The position numbers and the translations under genes were made by a program. Under the pieces are notes generated by a model. That model made no database searches and was not told the origin of the DNA. It was given only the letters and a program-made list of their open reading frames with translations. Below, in pieces: positions 11,615 through 23,833 of a stretch of 64,000 nucleotides of DNA; the stretch's first letter is position 1, and the number at the start of each line of letters is the position of its first letter. The stretch is from positions 1 to 64,000 of the forward strand of contig JAZDUA010000767.1 in NCBI GenBank assembly GCA_038098605.1, written 5' to 3'. The DNA comes from Gryllus longicercus. Lineage: Eukaryota; Arthropoda; Insecta; Orthoptera; Gryllidae.

Positions 11615-11619
11615 ACTCT

Positions 11620-12245
11620 GAGCTGACACCGCCAACCAGCTCTTTTTACGCGCAAGAAAGTTGTACAGCGCGTCTCAGTCGTATCTACGTTGAAATGCTT
11701 TCCCTTACCCATAGTGCATTATCTCAAACATTTGAGTGAACAAAATGTTTTCATTAATCTCGTTTTTGTTTCTACCGTCTGTATCCAAAGCAATACATAA
11801 TTATATTTCCTCCTACACAAGTCTTGAAGATCGTCAAAGCGTGATAATTTCATGGAAAATGGGACTATTCTTTTGTACAAATCCAAAGTTTTGTCATCTG
11901 GTCTTAATACGAATCTAAACACCAATTAAATCATGAATAACTACCGGACACGCTATGAACTAATTTATTCTATTGATTTATATTAACAATTGTATTATTT
12001 TCTTTACCTACCTGGCAGTTTGAAAGTCGTTTAAATTCATTTAAGTGGATAATAAATAAAAACAGACTTGCGATAACAGTTAAAAAACGAGAAATCTCAA
12101 CTCCTGAGAAGGTGGCTTCTTTTATTCATGACATTCGAAAATGTCTGAAGCCTGGATCTCATAGATCCATTGGGTGCACTCCCTGGCCCCAAGGGCTATC
12201 CTCACTCCCCCTCTCCCCGATGCTTCTGCAGTGACGTAGGCTCTC
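11620..12245. other. AT-rich unique sequence, nothing recognised
   Basis: Short chance open frames on both strands only. A TC-rich patch near 12180-12230 directly precedes the SINE-A tail. Confidence 0.45.
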
Positions 12246-12249
12246 GCAC

Positions 12250-12607
12250 GGAATTGAATTGAATTGAATTAATACCTTATTTTACGTGGCGAGGCTCGGG
12301 CCATCAGGCCCGCCCTTCCGTCTGACCACGTAAATGTCGCTACGCTCCTTTCACCAACTAGCGGAGAAAGGAGGTATTTCTTGGGCGAGAAATGGCGATT
12401 TGAATTTAGCCCAGAGGCGTCATGTACGCTTGAGGATCTTTTACATACAAGTAAATCTACTAACATGGGACAGCCGGCTTTACTTCCTCTCCGAAGGAAG
12501 ACGCACGAACGACTTTTTTTCGCCCTTAAAAATCCAAGGCTTCGATCGGGTTTCAACCCGCCAACTTGGGTATAACAGTGCGATGCGCTACCCGTTACAC
12601 CATCGCC
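12250..12607 (-). mobile_element. SINE-A copy 2
   Basis: Full-length minus-strand copy. The TTGAA-type tail is at the left (12250-12270), then comes the body with CGGGCCATCAGGCCCG and the CTCCTTTC/GAAAGGAG inverted repeat (12345-12352 and 12366-12373). The tRNA-like head ends near 12607, with the B box read on the minus strand as GGTTGAAACCC. More diverged from copies 1 and 3 than they are from each other. I could not see a clear target duplication. Confidence 0.85.
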
Positions 12608-12609
12608 GC

Positions 12610-13617
12610 GCGCGGACGAAGCGCTGCTAGTCTCGCAATGGGTGGGCGCAGGGCCGGTCGTGGGCGAGGGGGGCGGGGTCGTGTCGCCCACGCGTCGCGC
12701 GCACGGGCGCGGCCCGACGGACGCGTTTCGCTTCTCCCGCCTCCCGCTCCCCCGCCCCTACTCACCCGCCGCAAAACGGCTCTCCTTCCTCTCGCCCTCG
12801 ACTTCGCCTCCAAATTACCCAGGTTGCCACACGCGGTAATGATACGGTTGCGAGGACTAAGTGATCTACGCACTTCGTTTATTGTATTATCTTTCAGAGC
12901 TATGCCAGGGTGATGCAGACGCTTTGTGCGAGATGTCCTTGCAGTGGTCCACTGAAAATAAGAGCCCGCCGAATGTCATGGTCGTACAAAGTTTAAACGG
13001 TCATATATCAATTGAAAAGTAGCCTTCAGAATCAAGACAAACGTGAAATTGAATAGCGTGTGTTTCAAGGCAGGGGTTCAGAAGGACTGTTACTGAAGGA
13101 GCGTAGTTGAGTGTGCGTTGAGCAAACGTAGTTGATGAAGTGTGCGGCAAAATGTTGCAGATACAACATACGATAACTAGTCTTTGTAAGGCATGCAGCA
13201 GGAGGCGTGTAATAGATGTCTGATGTCGGATACCTGGGGCTCAACACGTGATAGCTCGCTTCGTGTTTATCTACGCCGCGAAATCGCCAACTGACACGCT
13301 GGTTTACCCGTCCGTGTCCGCCATGATTGATGTTATGCTTAACACAACAACCTTGTCACAATTATTGAGACTATTCCCGTTCCAGGTCTATGATCACAGA
13401 ATGTTCAAGAAACGACCAACTACGAACACATACCCTGAAAGAATCACAAGACAACGTGTTTCGATCATTAGTGATTCACTCCAGGGTTTGTAGAGTCAGG
13501 CGTTTATCTGGACGGGTAAAACTGACACATATCTCGAACATGTTTTCTTTATCCTTTATTATGATGTCAGACCCCAAGACTGCTGGTCATAACTGGAATG
13601 GATTTGAAGGCTAGGTG
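12610..13617. other. GC islet then unique sequence, no gene
   Basis: 12610-12830 is GC- and CpG-rich with overlapping open frames in several phases. The remainder is mixed composition without a recognised element. Confidence 0.4.
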
Positions 13618-13956
13618 GTTATAAGTTCTACTAAGTAGTTTACCGTGGTTTCTCCGATGAACACCAGGCGAATGCCGGAGCAGTACCCTAACAAACGGGC
13701 AACAGACCGTGAGCAATCTTTCCTTCCTATTACTATCCACACACTTGCTCACTGACACTAGCATGCACTATTCTACCAGACATGCGCGTGCCTGAAGCTC
13801 GACCCGGCTGGGGAGGTGCTCCACTGGTGGGAGATACCTGGTTAGGGAAAACCTTGCAAGTGGACATACAGATCGGCACCGGGACTCACCCTCCAGCGGG
13901 GGAAATTCACTGCCGTGAAAAAACATACACTACAGTTACGGGACTAATAACTAACG
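13618..13956 (+). mobile_element. SINE-B copy 3, 5'-truncated, interrupted at its 3' side
   Basis: Begins within the family's middle block ('tttctccgatgaacaccagg' then 'cgaatgccggagcagtaccc'), followed by the CA-like tract near 13738, 'agcatgcactattctacc', 'gaagctcgacccggctgggg' and 'gggagatacctgg'. The family sequence stops at 13956 and resumes after 17133: 'cagttgacgcg' on the right corresponds to 'cagttgacgtg' in the copy at 38371-39300. The 47-bp array element therefore sits inside this SINE. Confidence 0.68.
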
Positions 13957-13965
13957 GAAGACCAC

Positions 13966-13986
13966 GATAATATGGTCGAAACGTCG
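13966..13986 (+). ncRNA. Truncated hammerhead-ribozyme-like motif
   Basis: A 5-bp stem, GACCA (from about 13960) with TGGTC, runs directly into GAAA and then CGTC. In the hammerhead fold these would be stem II, G12-A15.1, a 2-bp stem III and the cleavage nucleotide C17. The bases just upstream are GA-A, so only the last part of the CUGANGA core strand is left; the preceding bases belong to the target duplication. It cannot be active as it stands. Confidence 0.4.
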
Positions 13987-13989
13987 GCA

Positions 13990-16900
13990 ACACAGCCTTC
14001 GACGCGGCGTCACCCGGACAGCCCAGATCACGCATAACACAGCCTTCAACGCGGCGTCACCCGGACAGCCCAGATCACGCATAACACAGCCTTCAACGCG
14101 GCGTCGCCCGGACAGCCTAGATCACGCATAACACAGCCTTCAACGCGGCGTCACCCGGACAGCCTAGATCACGCATAACACAGCCTTCAACGCGGCGTCG
14201 CCCGGACAGCCCAGATCACGCATAACACAGCCTTCAACGCGGCGTCGCCCGGACAGCCTAGATCACGCATAACACAGCCTTCAACGCGGCGTCACCCGGA
14301 CAGCCTAGATCACGCATAACACAGCCTTCAACGCGGCGTCGCCCGGACAGCCTAGATCACGCATAACACAGCCTTCAACGCGGCGTCGCCCGGACAGCCC
14401 AGATCACGCATAACACAGCCTTCAACGCGGCGTCGCCCGGACAGCCTAGATCACGCATAACACAGCCTTCAACGCGGCGTCGCCCGGACAGCCTAGATCA
14501 CGCATAACACAGCCATCAACGCGGCGTCGCCCGGACAGCCCATATCACGCATAACACAGCCTTCAACGCGGCGTTACCCGGACAGCCCAGATCACGCATA
14601 ACACAGCCTTCAACGCGGCGTCACCCGGACAGCCTAGATCACGCATAACACAGCCTTCAACGCGGCGTCACCCGGACAGCCCAGATCACGCATAACACAG
14701 CCTTCAACGCGGCGTCGCCCGGACAGCCTAGATCACGCATAACACAGCCTTCAACGCGGCGTCGCCCGGACAGCCCATATCACGCATAACACAGCCTTCA
14801 ACGCGGCGTTACCCGGACAGCCCAGATCACGCATAACACAGCCTTCAACGCGGCGTCACCCGGACAGCCAAGATCACGCATAACACAGCCTTCAACGCGG
14901 CGTCACCCGGACAGCCCAGATCACGCATAACACAGCCTTCGACACGGCGTCACCCGGACAGCCAAGATCACGCATAACACAGCCTTCAACGCGGCGTCAC
15001 CCGGACAGCCCAGATCACGCATAACACAGCCTTCAACGCGGCGTCACCCGGACAGCCCAGATCACGCATAACACAGCCTTCAACGCGGCGTCACCCGGAC
15101 AGCCTAGATCACGCATAACACAGCCTTCAACGCGGCGTCACCCGGACAGCCTAGATCACGCATAACACAGCCTTCAACGCGGCGTCGCCCGGACAGCCCA
15201 GATCACGCATAACACAGCCTTCAACGCGGCGTCACCCGGACAGCCAAGATCACGCATAACACAGCCTTCAACGCGGCGTCGCCCGGACAGCCTAGATCAC
15301 GCATAACACAGCCTTCAACGCGGCGTCGCCCGGACAGCCCATATCACGCATAACACAGCCTTCAACGCGGCGTTACCCGGACAGCCCAGATCACGCATAA
15401 CACAGCCTTCAACGCGGCGTCACCCGGACAGCCAAGATCACGCATAACACAGCCTTCAACGCGGCGTCACCCGGACAGCCCAGATCACGCATAACACAGC
15501 CTTCGACACGGCGTCACCCGGACAGCCAAGATCACGCATAACACAGCCTTCAACGCGGCGTCACCCGGACAGCCCAGATCACGCATAACACAGCCTTCAA
15601 CGCGGCGTCACCCGGACAGCCAAGATCACGCATAACACAGCCTTCAACGCGGCGTCACCCGGACAGCCAAGATCACGCATAACACAACCTTCAACGCGGC
15701 GTCACCCGGACAGCCAAGATCACGCATAACACAGCCTTCAACGCGGCGTCGCCCGGACAGCCCAGATCACGCATAACACAGCCTTCAACGCGGCGTCACC
15801 CGGACAGCCTAGATCACGCATAACACAGCCTTCAACGCGGCGTCACCCGGACAGCCTAGATCACGCATAACACAGCCTTCAACGCGGCGTCGCCCGGACA
15901 GCCCAGATCACGCATAACACAGCCTTCAACGCGGCGTCACCCGGACAGCCAAGATCACGCATAACACAGCCTTCAACGCGGCGTCGCCCGGACAGCCTAG
16001 ATCACGCATAACACAGCCTTCAACGCGGCGTCGCCCGGACAGCCCATATCACGCATAACACAGCCTTCAACGCGGCGTTACCCGGACAGCCCAGATCACG
16101 CATAACACAGCCTTCAACGCGGCGTCACCCGGACAGCCAAGATCACGCATAACACAGCCTTCAACGCGGCGTCACCCGGACAGCCCAGATCACGCATAAC
16201 ACAGCCTTCGACACGGCGTCACCCGGACAGCCAAGATCACGCATAACACAGCCTTCAACGCGGCGTCACCCGGACAGCCCAGATCACGCATAACACAGCC
16301 TTCAACGCGGCGTCACCCGGACAGCCAAGATCACGCATAACACAGCCTTCAACGCGGCGTCACCCGGACAGCCAAGATCACGCATAACACAACCTTCAAC
16401 GCGGCGTCACCCGGACAGCCAAGATCACGCATAACACAGCCTTCAACGCGGCGTCGCCCGGACAGCCCAGATCACGCATAACACAGCCTTCAACGCGGCG
16501 TCACCCGGACAGCCAAGATCACGCATAACACAGCCTTCAACGCGGCGTCACCCGGACAGCCCAGATCACGCATAACACAGCCTTCAACGCGGCGTCACCC
16601 GGACAGCCAAGATCACGCATAACACAACCTTCAACGCGGCGTCACCCGGACAGCCAAGATCACGCATAACACAACCTTCAACGCGGCGTCACCCGGACAG
16701 CCTAGATCACGCATAACACAGCCTTCAACGCGGCGTCGCCCGGACAGCCCAGATCACGCATAACACAGCCTTCAACGCGGCGTCACCCGGACAGCCCAGA
16801 TCACGCATAACACAGCCTTCAACGCGGCGTCACCCGGACAGCCCAGATCACGCATAACACAGCCTTCAACGCGGCGTCTCCCGGACAGCCAAGATCACGC

Positions 16901-17133
16901 ATAACACAGCCTTCGACGCGGCGTCACCCGGACAGCCAAGATCACGCATAACACAGCCTTCGACGCGGCTTCACCCGGACAGCCAAGATCACGCATAACA
17001 CAGCCTTCGACGCGGCGTCACCCGGACAGCCCCGATCACGCATAACACAGCCTTCAACGCGGCGTCACCCGGACAGCCAAGATCACGCATAACACAGCCT
17101 TCGACGCGGCGTCACCCGGACAGCCAAGATCAC
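13990..17133 (+). repeat. 47-bp satellite array, 67 units in perfect phase
   Basis: The unit is 47 bp; its core is TTCAACGCGGCGTCACCCGG followed by ACAGCCMAGATCACGCATAA. The TTC of the first unit is at 13998 and that of the last at 17100, a distance of exactly 66 x 47, so there is no net insertion or deletion. Variation is by point changes (TCACCC, TCGCCC or TTACCC; CCCAGATC, CCTAGATC, CCAAGATC or CCCATATC). Marker variants recur at 705 bp (15 units) and 564 bp (12 units), which shows higher-order duplication. The unit has no spacer/repeat alternation and codes for nothing. Confidence 0.97.
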
Positions 17134-17144
17134 AATAACTAACG

Positions 17145-18560
17145 CAGTTGACGCGCCCCGAAACACGAAATAATCAGTCGGTGGCATATACAGTTGCGCG
17201 GCGGCGGCGGGTGGAAGCAGGGGCCACGCCCTCGGCCGGCGGCGTTGCCCAAGTGGCACTCGCAGCCGCCGGGAACAAAGGTGCGGGCGCGGCCACGTGG
17301 GTGTCGCGTCGAGCGCGGGTTTCTCCTCTTCGCGGGAGCAGCGCTGCCGCGGACGCCGCCCAGGCGTTGCCAAGCGACAAAGAGCGCCTTACTGCATTGA
17401 AGCACAACGCTTTTTCACTTGGACAAAAAAGTCAACAAACGTACGAGAAAACGAATGTGCAATCACATTCTTCTGAGGAAAACTATTTTCGTAATTTTCA
17501 TAACAATGAAAATTACAATTCTGATGAATTTACGTTTCGCAAAGTGTTAATTAAAAAACATTTTTGTGTGTAATTTAAAAACAGTTTAGTGGAATGCTTG
17601 CGTTGAATAAATATTCTCTCTTTAATTTAAAATATTGCCAGACCTTTCAAGATACAGCAACAATCTGTTTCTAATTTTTTTTCTGGGCACAACGAAGTCC
17701 ATTTTTGCAGTAAAATAAAAGGAGGAACTCTTGAAGAACCTTCGTAACCCAAAGTTCTTAATTGAAGCTAGATATATGGGATTGCTTATAACATAATGTT
17801 CTATCACGATTTCTTTCTCGTTCTCCATTTTCGATCCAGTTCATTCAGGAAAGAACATAAAACGTTTTAGGTTTTGCTTGTCCTGCCATATTTTATTGCT
17901 GAGCATTAAATGCTCATATATTGGAGATTCTGAATGCACTTTTCGAAATATAATACAAGAATCCTAGAATAAAACACTATTACTATTACTACTAATATCA
18001 ATCATATCAGAAATAAACCTCTTCGCTTCATTGTGTATTCGTCATTGGTTTTATATTTCTCCTCGGAACCGGTTACGTTCGCTTTCATTTCACTACATAC
18101 TCTTCATTAAAGACTGTTAACATCTCGTTTACAACGGTTTCACTGCAGAGAAACTAAGCAAATAAAAACCGCTCTCCTTGTTTTCCTACGTCGTCGCGAA
18201 AACGCAAAACATCAAGTAAAGGGGCAACAGAGCGGGACGATTCATTACAACAATGTTCAACTCAGAATTGCGAACCGAACCGTAGCAAAAGAGTCCAGGT
18301 GTCTGCTCAAAGTCAAGAAAGGACGAATCGGTGCAGTACTTCTTGCGCAGAATGCTACGGGAATGGCACAATGGTTATGAAGGAAACGCGGTGTAGAACA
18401 GGAGCTCTGCAAGGATAATGGAAGGATATCTTATTTTGAGTGCGACAATCCGTTCTGGGCTATGATGAAAACAAATGGCGTTGTCATCATTTTTGGTTAT
18501 ATTATTATTTGCTACGCAATCGACTTGACTAACTCATTGGTCTTATGGCTAATCTATCAA
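17145..18560. other. SINE-B remainder, GC islet, then AT-rich DNA
   Basis: The first bases continue SINE-B copy 3. 17160-17390 is GC-rich with overlapping open frames on both strands and no recognised protein. 17400-18560 is AT-rich with nothing identified. Confidence 0.4.
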
Positions 18561-18568
18561 AAGATGCT

Positions 18569-18571
18569 TAA

Positions 18572-18617
<46 letters not shown>
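18569..18617 (+). repeat. AAT microsatellite
   Basis: About 16 perfect AAT units. It may mark a SINE tail, but no tRNA-like head was found nearby. Confidence 0.93.
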
Positions 18618-18618
<1 letters not shown>

Positions 18619-18619
18619 A

Positions 18620-19211
18620 AACAAATATGTTAGCAGTGAAACGCGTTTTATTCTCATATTAAAGAAACATATCCCCAATAAACCAATATTCTTGGCCATG
18701 AGCTGTTTTCTTGTAAATTGCAGTAAAGAAATGGATAGGAGAGGGAAGCTAAACATTTAATATGAATACATAGCCAATCCACACTTTACAATCCACAAAT
18801 ATCCCGTGGCCTCGTAATTATTTCTATTATCCGTTGGTTCGTAAATTAAGGCTTGAATGGATGAATTCCGATTATTCAAAATGAAAGATACTTGTGGAAT
18901 AAGACATTGTTTGAGGTCTATACGAACATTCCAGTCTTGTCTCCCACTAATCTCACGGTAATTGACAAAGATTTCAACAACAACCCCACTGGTGTGATGG
19001 TATCATCATCACCTTACTTCTGTTTGACGAATGGCGATGCCAGTGAAGAGGTGCAGGCAGTGGTAGAGAATGAGTAGGTGGCTTTCAATGCAGCATTGTC
19101 GGGCCCGAGTCCGTTGCTGTACACTTTGTTTCAGACCGGCTGGCTTTGTGAGCAGTGCTGTTGATAACAATTTGCTGGTTCCTCCTTAGGGACGTGAATG
19201 CGCACAAAAAA

Positions 19212-19273
<62 letters not shown>

Positions 19274-19671
19274 TAAGGAATAGCGCAATTCTAATACTTC
19301 TGCCCATTAATACTATTACGTGAAAACAGCGCTAACATTAGAATGTCACTCGATAATAGAATGTTAAGAGTTGCTGAATATTGCTGCAATGCCTTGGTTT
19401 TGTGAATGCACATGTTAATACACATTAAAATATTCGAAAATAACTGAAGTGTTGTCGTTCACTGTGATTAGTAATAACTATGGTTGCAGATAGAACGAAA
19501 GAAGAAAATATCAACAATATATGTCAAAAATGATCGTGTCTGCAGGAAAATATATCTCCAACGATTTCATCGATACCAATGAACGTGGTTGTAGCTAGTG
19601 CGAGAACATAATACAGTAGGCTCTTAAGGCAACGGAAGTCCAAATGAAATATTTAGAATGACACCCAAGGC
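18620..19671. other. AT-rich sequence with an (AT)n tract
   Basis: A perfect AT dinucleotide run of about 29 units lies at 19215-19272. The rest is unique, with a 61-codon open frame at 18892-19077 that I cannot assign. Confidence 0.6.
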
Positions 19672-19955
19672 TTCGTATAGGAATAATGGAAGGACATCGT
19701 ATAGGAATAGTAGAAAGACACACACGACACAGTATTGGGATAGTAGAAAGACACACACGACATCGTACAGGAATAGTAGGGAAGACACACACGACATCGC
19801 ATAGGAATAGTAGAAAGACACACAGCACATCGTACAGGAATAGTAGGATAGACACACACAACATCGTATAGGGATAGTAGAAAGACACACACGACATCGT
19901 ATAGGAATAGTGGAAAGACACACACGACATCGTATAGGAATAGTGGAAAGACGCC
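19672..19955 (+). repeat. 33-bp minisatellite, about nine units
   Basis: The unit is built from CATCGTATAGGAATAGTAG and AAAGACACACACGA, repeated about nine times with 1-4 differences each. All three minus-strand frames stay open across it (cysteine/serine/tyrosine-rich translations), which is expected since 33 is a multiple of three. No gene is implied. Confidence 0.93.
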
Positions 19956-19959
19956 TACT

Positions 19960-21930
19960 GCTCCACGGCGAAATGTCACTGTGGAGAAGGCGATGACCAA
20001 CCTGCCGAGGGGAATGGCAGCGGCACAGGGACGTGGGCAGCGGGGGCGGTGTGAACAAGGCGAGTCATTTCACGAATCATTCCCCTCGAAAAGTGGCAGA
20101 CTTTGTCTCGCTGCGGTGCGCGTGCACCGTAAACAAACGCAAAACGCTCGGTTCTTCACCCGCCTCCGCCGTCCTGGTTCCCAGTTCGCTCACTGGGCAG
20201 TTGGAACTCCAAGCATTCCGAAGGAAAGTCTTTCTACTGAATTCTTACCCTAAGAGATCGTGCTTTTGTAATTGAATGACGTTCTACCTCAGTTTTCATT
20301 ATTGTGTGGATATTGATTATAGGTAGAACTGCCAGTATAATGGATATTTCTGATAAATTTCCGAGTCGGTTAGCGACAAGGGAATTAATTTGGAAATTTA
20401 CAAAGCATGAGTGATACTTTGTAAGACAATCCCCTAAAGAAATCAGCTCCCAAATCGTTTTTGAATGCACTACATATTAATTTTATTGCGATTTTGCTTC
20501 CACGTACACACTTGTAAGGAGGTAATTGTCCAATTAGGAGGAGCTAAGAAAGAGCGATTAGAAAAACAGGTAATTGTTTGGGGATACAGCATATTGGTTA
20601 GTGCTTACCAGATGTAAAGTTCAACGCCATTGGTATTAATTTCACGGATGGTATAGTCAAAGTGAACACTATTTTACTGCTACTAAATTATGCAGATGTT
20701 GTTACTCGTATTAAAGCTTTCACAGATCTCTAAGAATTCGCCTCTGGATGTGCGCCGTTCCCCCGACGATATTGAAATCGTAGCGAACCGTAAAGGGATG
20801 AAAAACGTAATGCAACTGTTGTGCTAGACTAGCATCAACGCTTAGAGTGCATACGTCAACTCTCTTGAGTGTCAGCACAGACTTCAATTACTACCTGCTC
20901 GTCCATACGTCAATGACTCTGCGGTTTCTTCTAATCACATGTAGTACTCAAGTGAGTATTCGAAAGAGAAAGCACTGCCTCTAGAATCGTTTCCTTCATT
21001 ACAACTTCGCAACTGCAACTACGGTTGGAGGAACAATAATCAGAGATATCTAACTTTTCAAAACGAAAGAGGTGATAATGTTCTCTACATATAAAATACA
21101 CTACAAAGATCAACGTACGGGTAAAATCAACAATTATTCTAATAATTCAATGAATCAACAATTTTTTCAGCTCATTAGCCATGTGTATTCACTAGATCTT
21201 TGACCTTTGCATGCAGCTATTATTCTTAAACATTTAGCCCGTCCATCGACAGTGATAAACCGCCAAGCAGTGATAAACGAACATAAGTACAACGAATGCA
21301 AACAAATTATCCTGTGGGAAATGGATGGGTGCAGTTTTTGCACTATTATACTGTTTTAAAGGGAGACGGCCATATTTGATTTACCTTGAAAGGACGTGAG
21401 ATGGTAATACGGAATGTTAAGCGTGTCATTACTCTTGAAAACACTACGCAAACAGTAACTTATCCATTTATCAAATAGAACATTAACCATTCCCATTCTA
21501 TAGCTTCGACCCCTGACGCGTGCCATAGCCTACCAATTGACAGTGACGTTGCACCCGCTGGGAGCCGGCTCCTGTCAAGCAAATGGCTCCGCGAGAGCGA
21601 ATGGCTTCGCGGGGCGTGAATGGACGCCGCAAGACGCGCGCGATGTGTAGCTCGCATAATCCCCGCGGCAGCGGCGAAAGGTCGAAAGGCGGCGATTGCT
21701 CAGGCGGAGCGGAGCTGTTCGGCGCCTTGTGGCGATTACAACGCCGCCTGGCGCGCCGCCGCCGACTCACGCTGGCGAGGACGGCGCATCTGGCAATCGC
21801 TGTTAGGGTCCATTGTGACAGGCGATTCAGGGACCCCATTGCTCGCGTATGCTTATTTTGTCAGTATATTAAATAGTTTTTAAAAAATTTAAAGAAATTA
21901 AAATAATACTTAGTAGTAATAATTATAAAT
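19960..21930. other. Two GC islets in AT-rich DNA, no gene supported
   Basis: GC-rich patches lie at 20010-20220 and 21515-21840. The second is CpG-rich and open in both directions (up to 113 codons). Neither gives a protein I recognise, and no splice context is convincing. Confidence 0.4.
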
Positions 21931-21934
21931 AACG

Positions 21935-22110
21935 GTTGCGGCAGCCGTCGTCTGCGCCGAGGAGGCAGCAGGTTCCAGTCCTCTGTAGACATGCTCATAT
22001 TTGTGATTATCCCTTCACTTCTCATCATCATCTTATCAACTCATAATTCACACTTCAAGGCGTAACAACCTTGTCGTACTGAGGGATACAGCTGAAATGC
22101 TGATTCTGGG
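21935..22110 (+). mobile_element. Possible tRNA-like SINE fragment
   Basis: A B-box-like GGTTCCAGTCC at 21971-21981 follows a GC-rich stretch that could be a D-arm/anticodon arm. The downstream 100 bp is SINE-body-like but has no second copy in the window, so the call is weak. Confidence 0.3.
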
Positions 22111-22468
22111 AAAATTACAATAACAATAATAAGTCAATAATAATAGTAATAATAATAATAATAATAATAAGTAATGCATGTATTTGGCATTTAAGACGAT
22201 TGTCGGCAAGCTAACGGTGTCCCCCCATGCCTGGCCATTGATTAATTCCCACACTTGGGGGGTGGGGTGGAGGTAAGAGAGACATGAGGCCAACATGACA
22301 TATTCCCTCCACGTAGCAAACTCCGCGTGCCAGAGCTTTTATTCGTCACAGAGCCACAGAAACAGACGGATTTAAAAGGAACGCTGCAAATGTATTGTTG
22401 CCCCAACCGGGAATCGATTTTGTGATCGCACCACGGGAAGCTAGTGTGCTACCCATGAACCACCTTAG
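22111..22468 (-). mobile_element. SINE-C-like element, TAA tail
   Basis: On the minus strand it starts with a tRNA-like head: A-box-like 'tggttcatgggtagcac', and a B box 'aaatcgattccc' (plus-strand 22409-22420). A body of ~200 bp follows, ending in a TTA/TAA microsatellite (plus-strand 22130-22171). The body differs from the element at 25852, so it may be a sister family with the same architecture. Confidence 0.62.
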
Positions 22469-22470
22469 GG

Positions 22471-22520
<50 letters not shown>
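22471..22520 (+). repeat. AAT microsatellite
   Basis: About 16 AAT units, directly against the head of the SINE at 22111-22468. Either it is the tail of an older SINE or the SINE inserted into a pre-existing AAT run. Confidence 0.9.
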
Positions 22521-22522
<2 letters not shown>

Positions 22523-22524
22523 CT

Positions 22525-23830
22525 CATACCGGTCTGTGTGAGATTCGCCGACTCCAAATCACTGTCAGTGACCGGGTCTCAGCTGGGATGCAAAAGAGAT
22601 CATTGTCATAATGGGATTTAATATGGCACTGTGGGACCAATGATATTTGCGATCCCTTTTATCCTAAGGTCGACCATAACACACGAGATATAAGACAGAC
22701 ATGCGTTTACATCTTACTCCTCCACCAGTTACATGACGTAGGAGAACTTCTGATGCATTGATGCGTCGTACAGCATTGGGAATCTTCGATCATGTGGTAC
22801 AGTCTGAAGGATACTTCATAGCATGCATATATTACCGGAGAATCACGCCTTTGACACGAACAAAGGAGCCCAATACCATTGAAATATTTGATACAGTCAA
22901 TATGGACAGGTGTGTGATCATCATATTCTATCCTACTCGTAGGTAAACGATTTTGATACAAATTTGTTTACATACATATGCTCTCCAAGTTGAAATTTAT
23001 CATTCTCGAGATATTCATGTGATCAAGTGCCTCATCATTTTGTCCTTTCATACTCCTAGTTGATTTAACCCAAAATTCGTTTGGTTACGTTTTCTCTCCT
23101 ATTTTTTAAAAATTTCTTTTTCAGCGAAGCCGAAAGTCAGTTTAGTTTTGTTTTGCAGTTGGCAAGCAGAGCGTTTTACTGCTTTGTGTAGGTTCGCGTT
23201 GGTCGCGTGGTTTGCTTCCCTAGTTGAAATTTGTCACTCTCAGCTTATTCCTAAATCCGGTCTTAAGCGCGGAGGGGGGTTATCTTTTATTCTAAAATAT
23301 TTATTAATGAACTAATATGCAGTTCAGTATTATTTATATTACGTCATATATATTTTCTGACTTAATATTTAACTTAAATGCTAATTTTACAATTATATCT
23401 TACTACACATGAATTGGAAACTCACAGAGCGCCTATAGGATAAATTCAGTTCTGAAAATATGTTGAGGAATGAATCTAATGAGTATCTATTTTATATCCT
23501 AGTTGGAAGCTGTTAGGTGGTGGGTAGGTCGTAATGGGTGGCTCTGTTTAATGTATTTATTTTGGAGAAGAATTTGTTAGTTAGGAGCGCGATATGGTGA
23601 GTTATAGGGGGTAAATTCAATTCTTTGTGCAGTTGAATGTTTGGCGATGGGGCTGATGGGGGGAGCTGTGTGGCGCGTGGCGGCGATTCCGACCTCCGCT
23701 GCTCAAGGCTCCAGCGCAGTCTCGCACGCGCCGCGCGGTAGGGGGCCATGCCGCTGACAGCCTCCTCTCCGTCGTGTATTGTCTCCATCTATATCTTTGT
23801 TTTCTTCTTAAAATTTCTCTTCCTTATTAT
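22525..23830. other. Unique AT-rich sequence, nothing recognised
   Basis: Short open frames at 22707-22961 (minus) and 22758-22946 (plus) have no recognisable domain. A small GC-rich patch lies at 23640-23760. Confidence 0.4.
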
Positions 23831-23833
23831 TTT

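Larger units (their letters stand above)
13957..17133 (+). mobile_element. Inserted element: hammerhead-like leader plus 47-bp tandem array
   Basis: The insertion is bounded by the 11-mer aataactaacg at 13946-13956 and 17134-17144, and it interrupts SINE-B copy 3. It starts with a 33-bp leader (13957-13989) containing GACCA-loop-TGGTC followed at once by GAAACGTC. This is how stem II, the GAAA core and a minimal stem III look in the hammerhead ribozymes known from Penelope-like retroelements. The first strand of the core (CUGAN) is missing, as if 5' truncation fell inside the ribozyme. The rest is the 47-bp array. There is no coding sequence. Assignment to a Penelope-like or retrozyme-like element is inference; the insertion itself and the duplication are read directly. 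Confidence 0.72.

Noticed and set aside
11515..11739. Poly-His or poly-Val frame
   Set aside because: CCA microsatellite read in different frames.
13990..17133. CRISPR array
   Set aside because: The whole 47-bp unit is conserved; there is no repeat/spacer alternation, no cas genes, and the DNA is eukaryotic.
21498..21883. Short protein gene in a CpG islet (97-113 codons)
   Set aside because: Open on both strands, Arg/Ala-rich by composition, no known motif.
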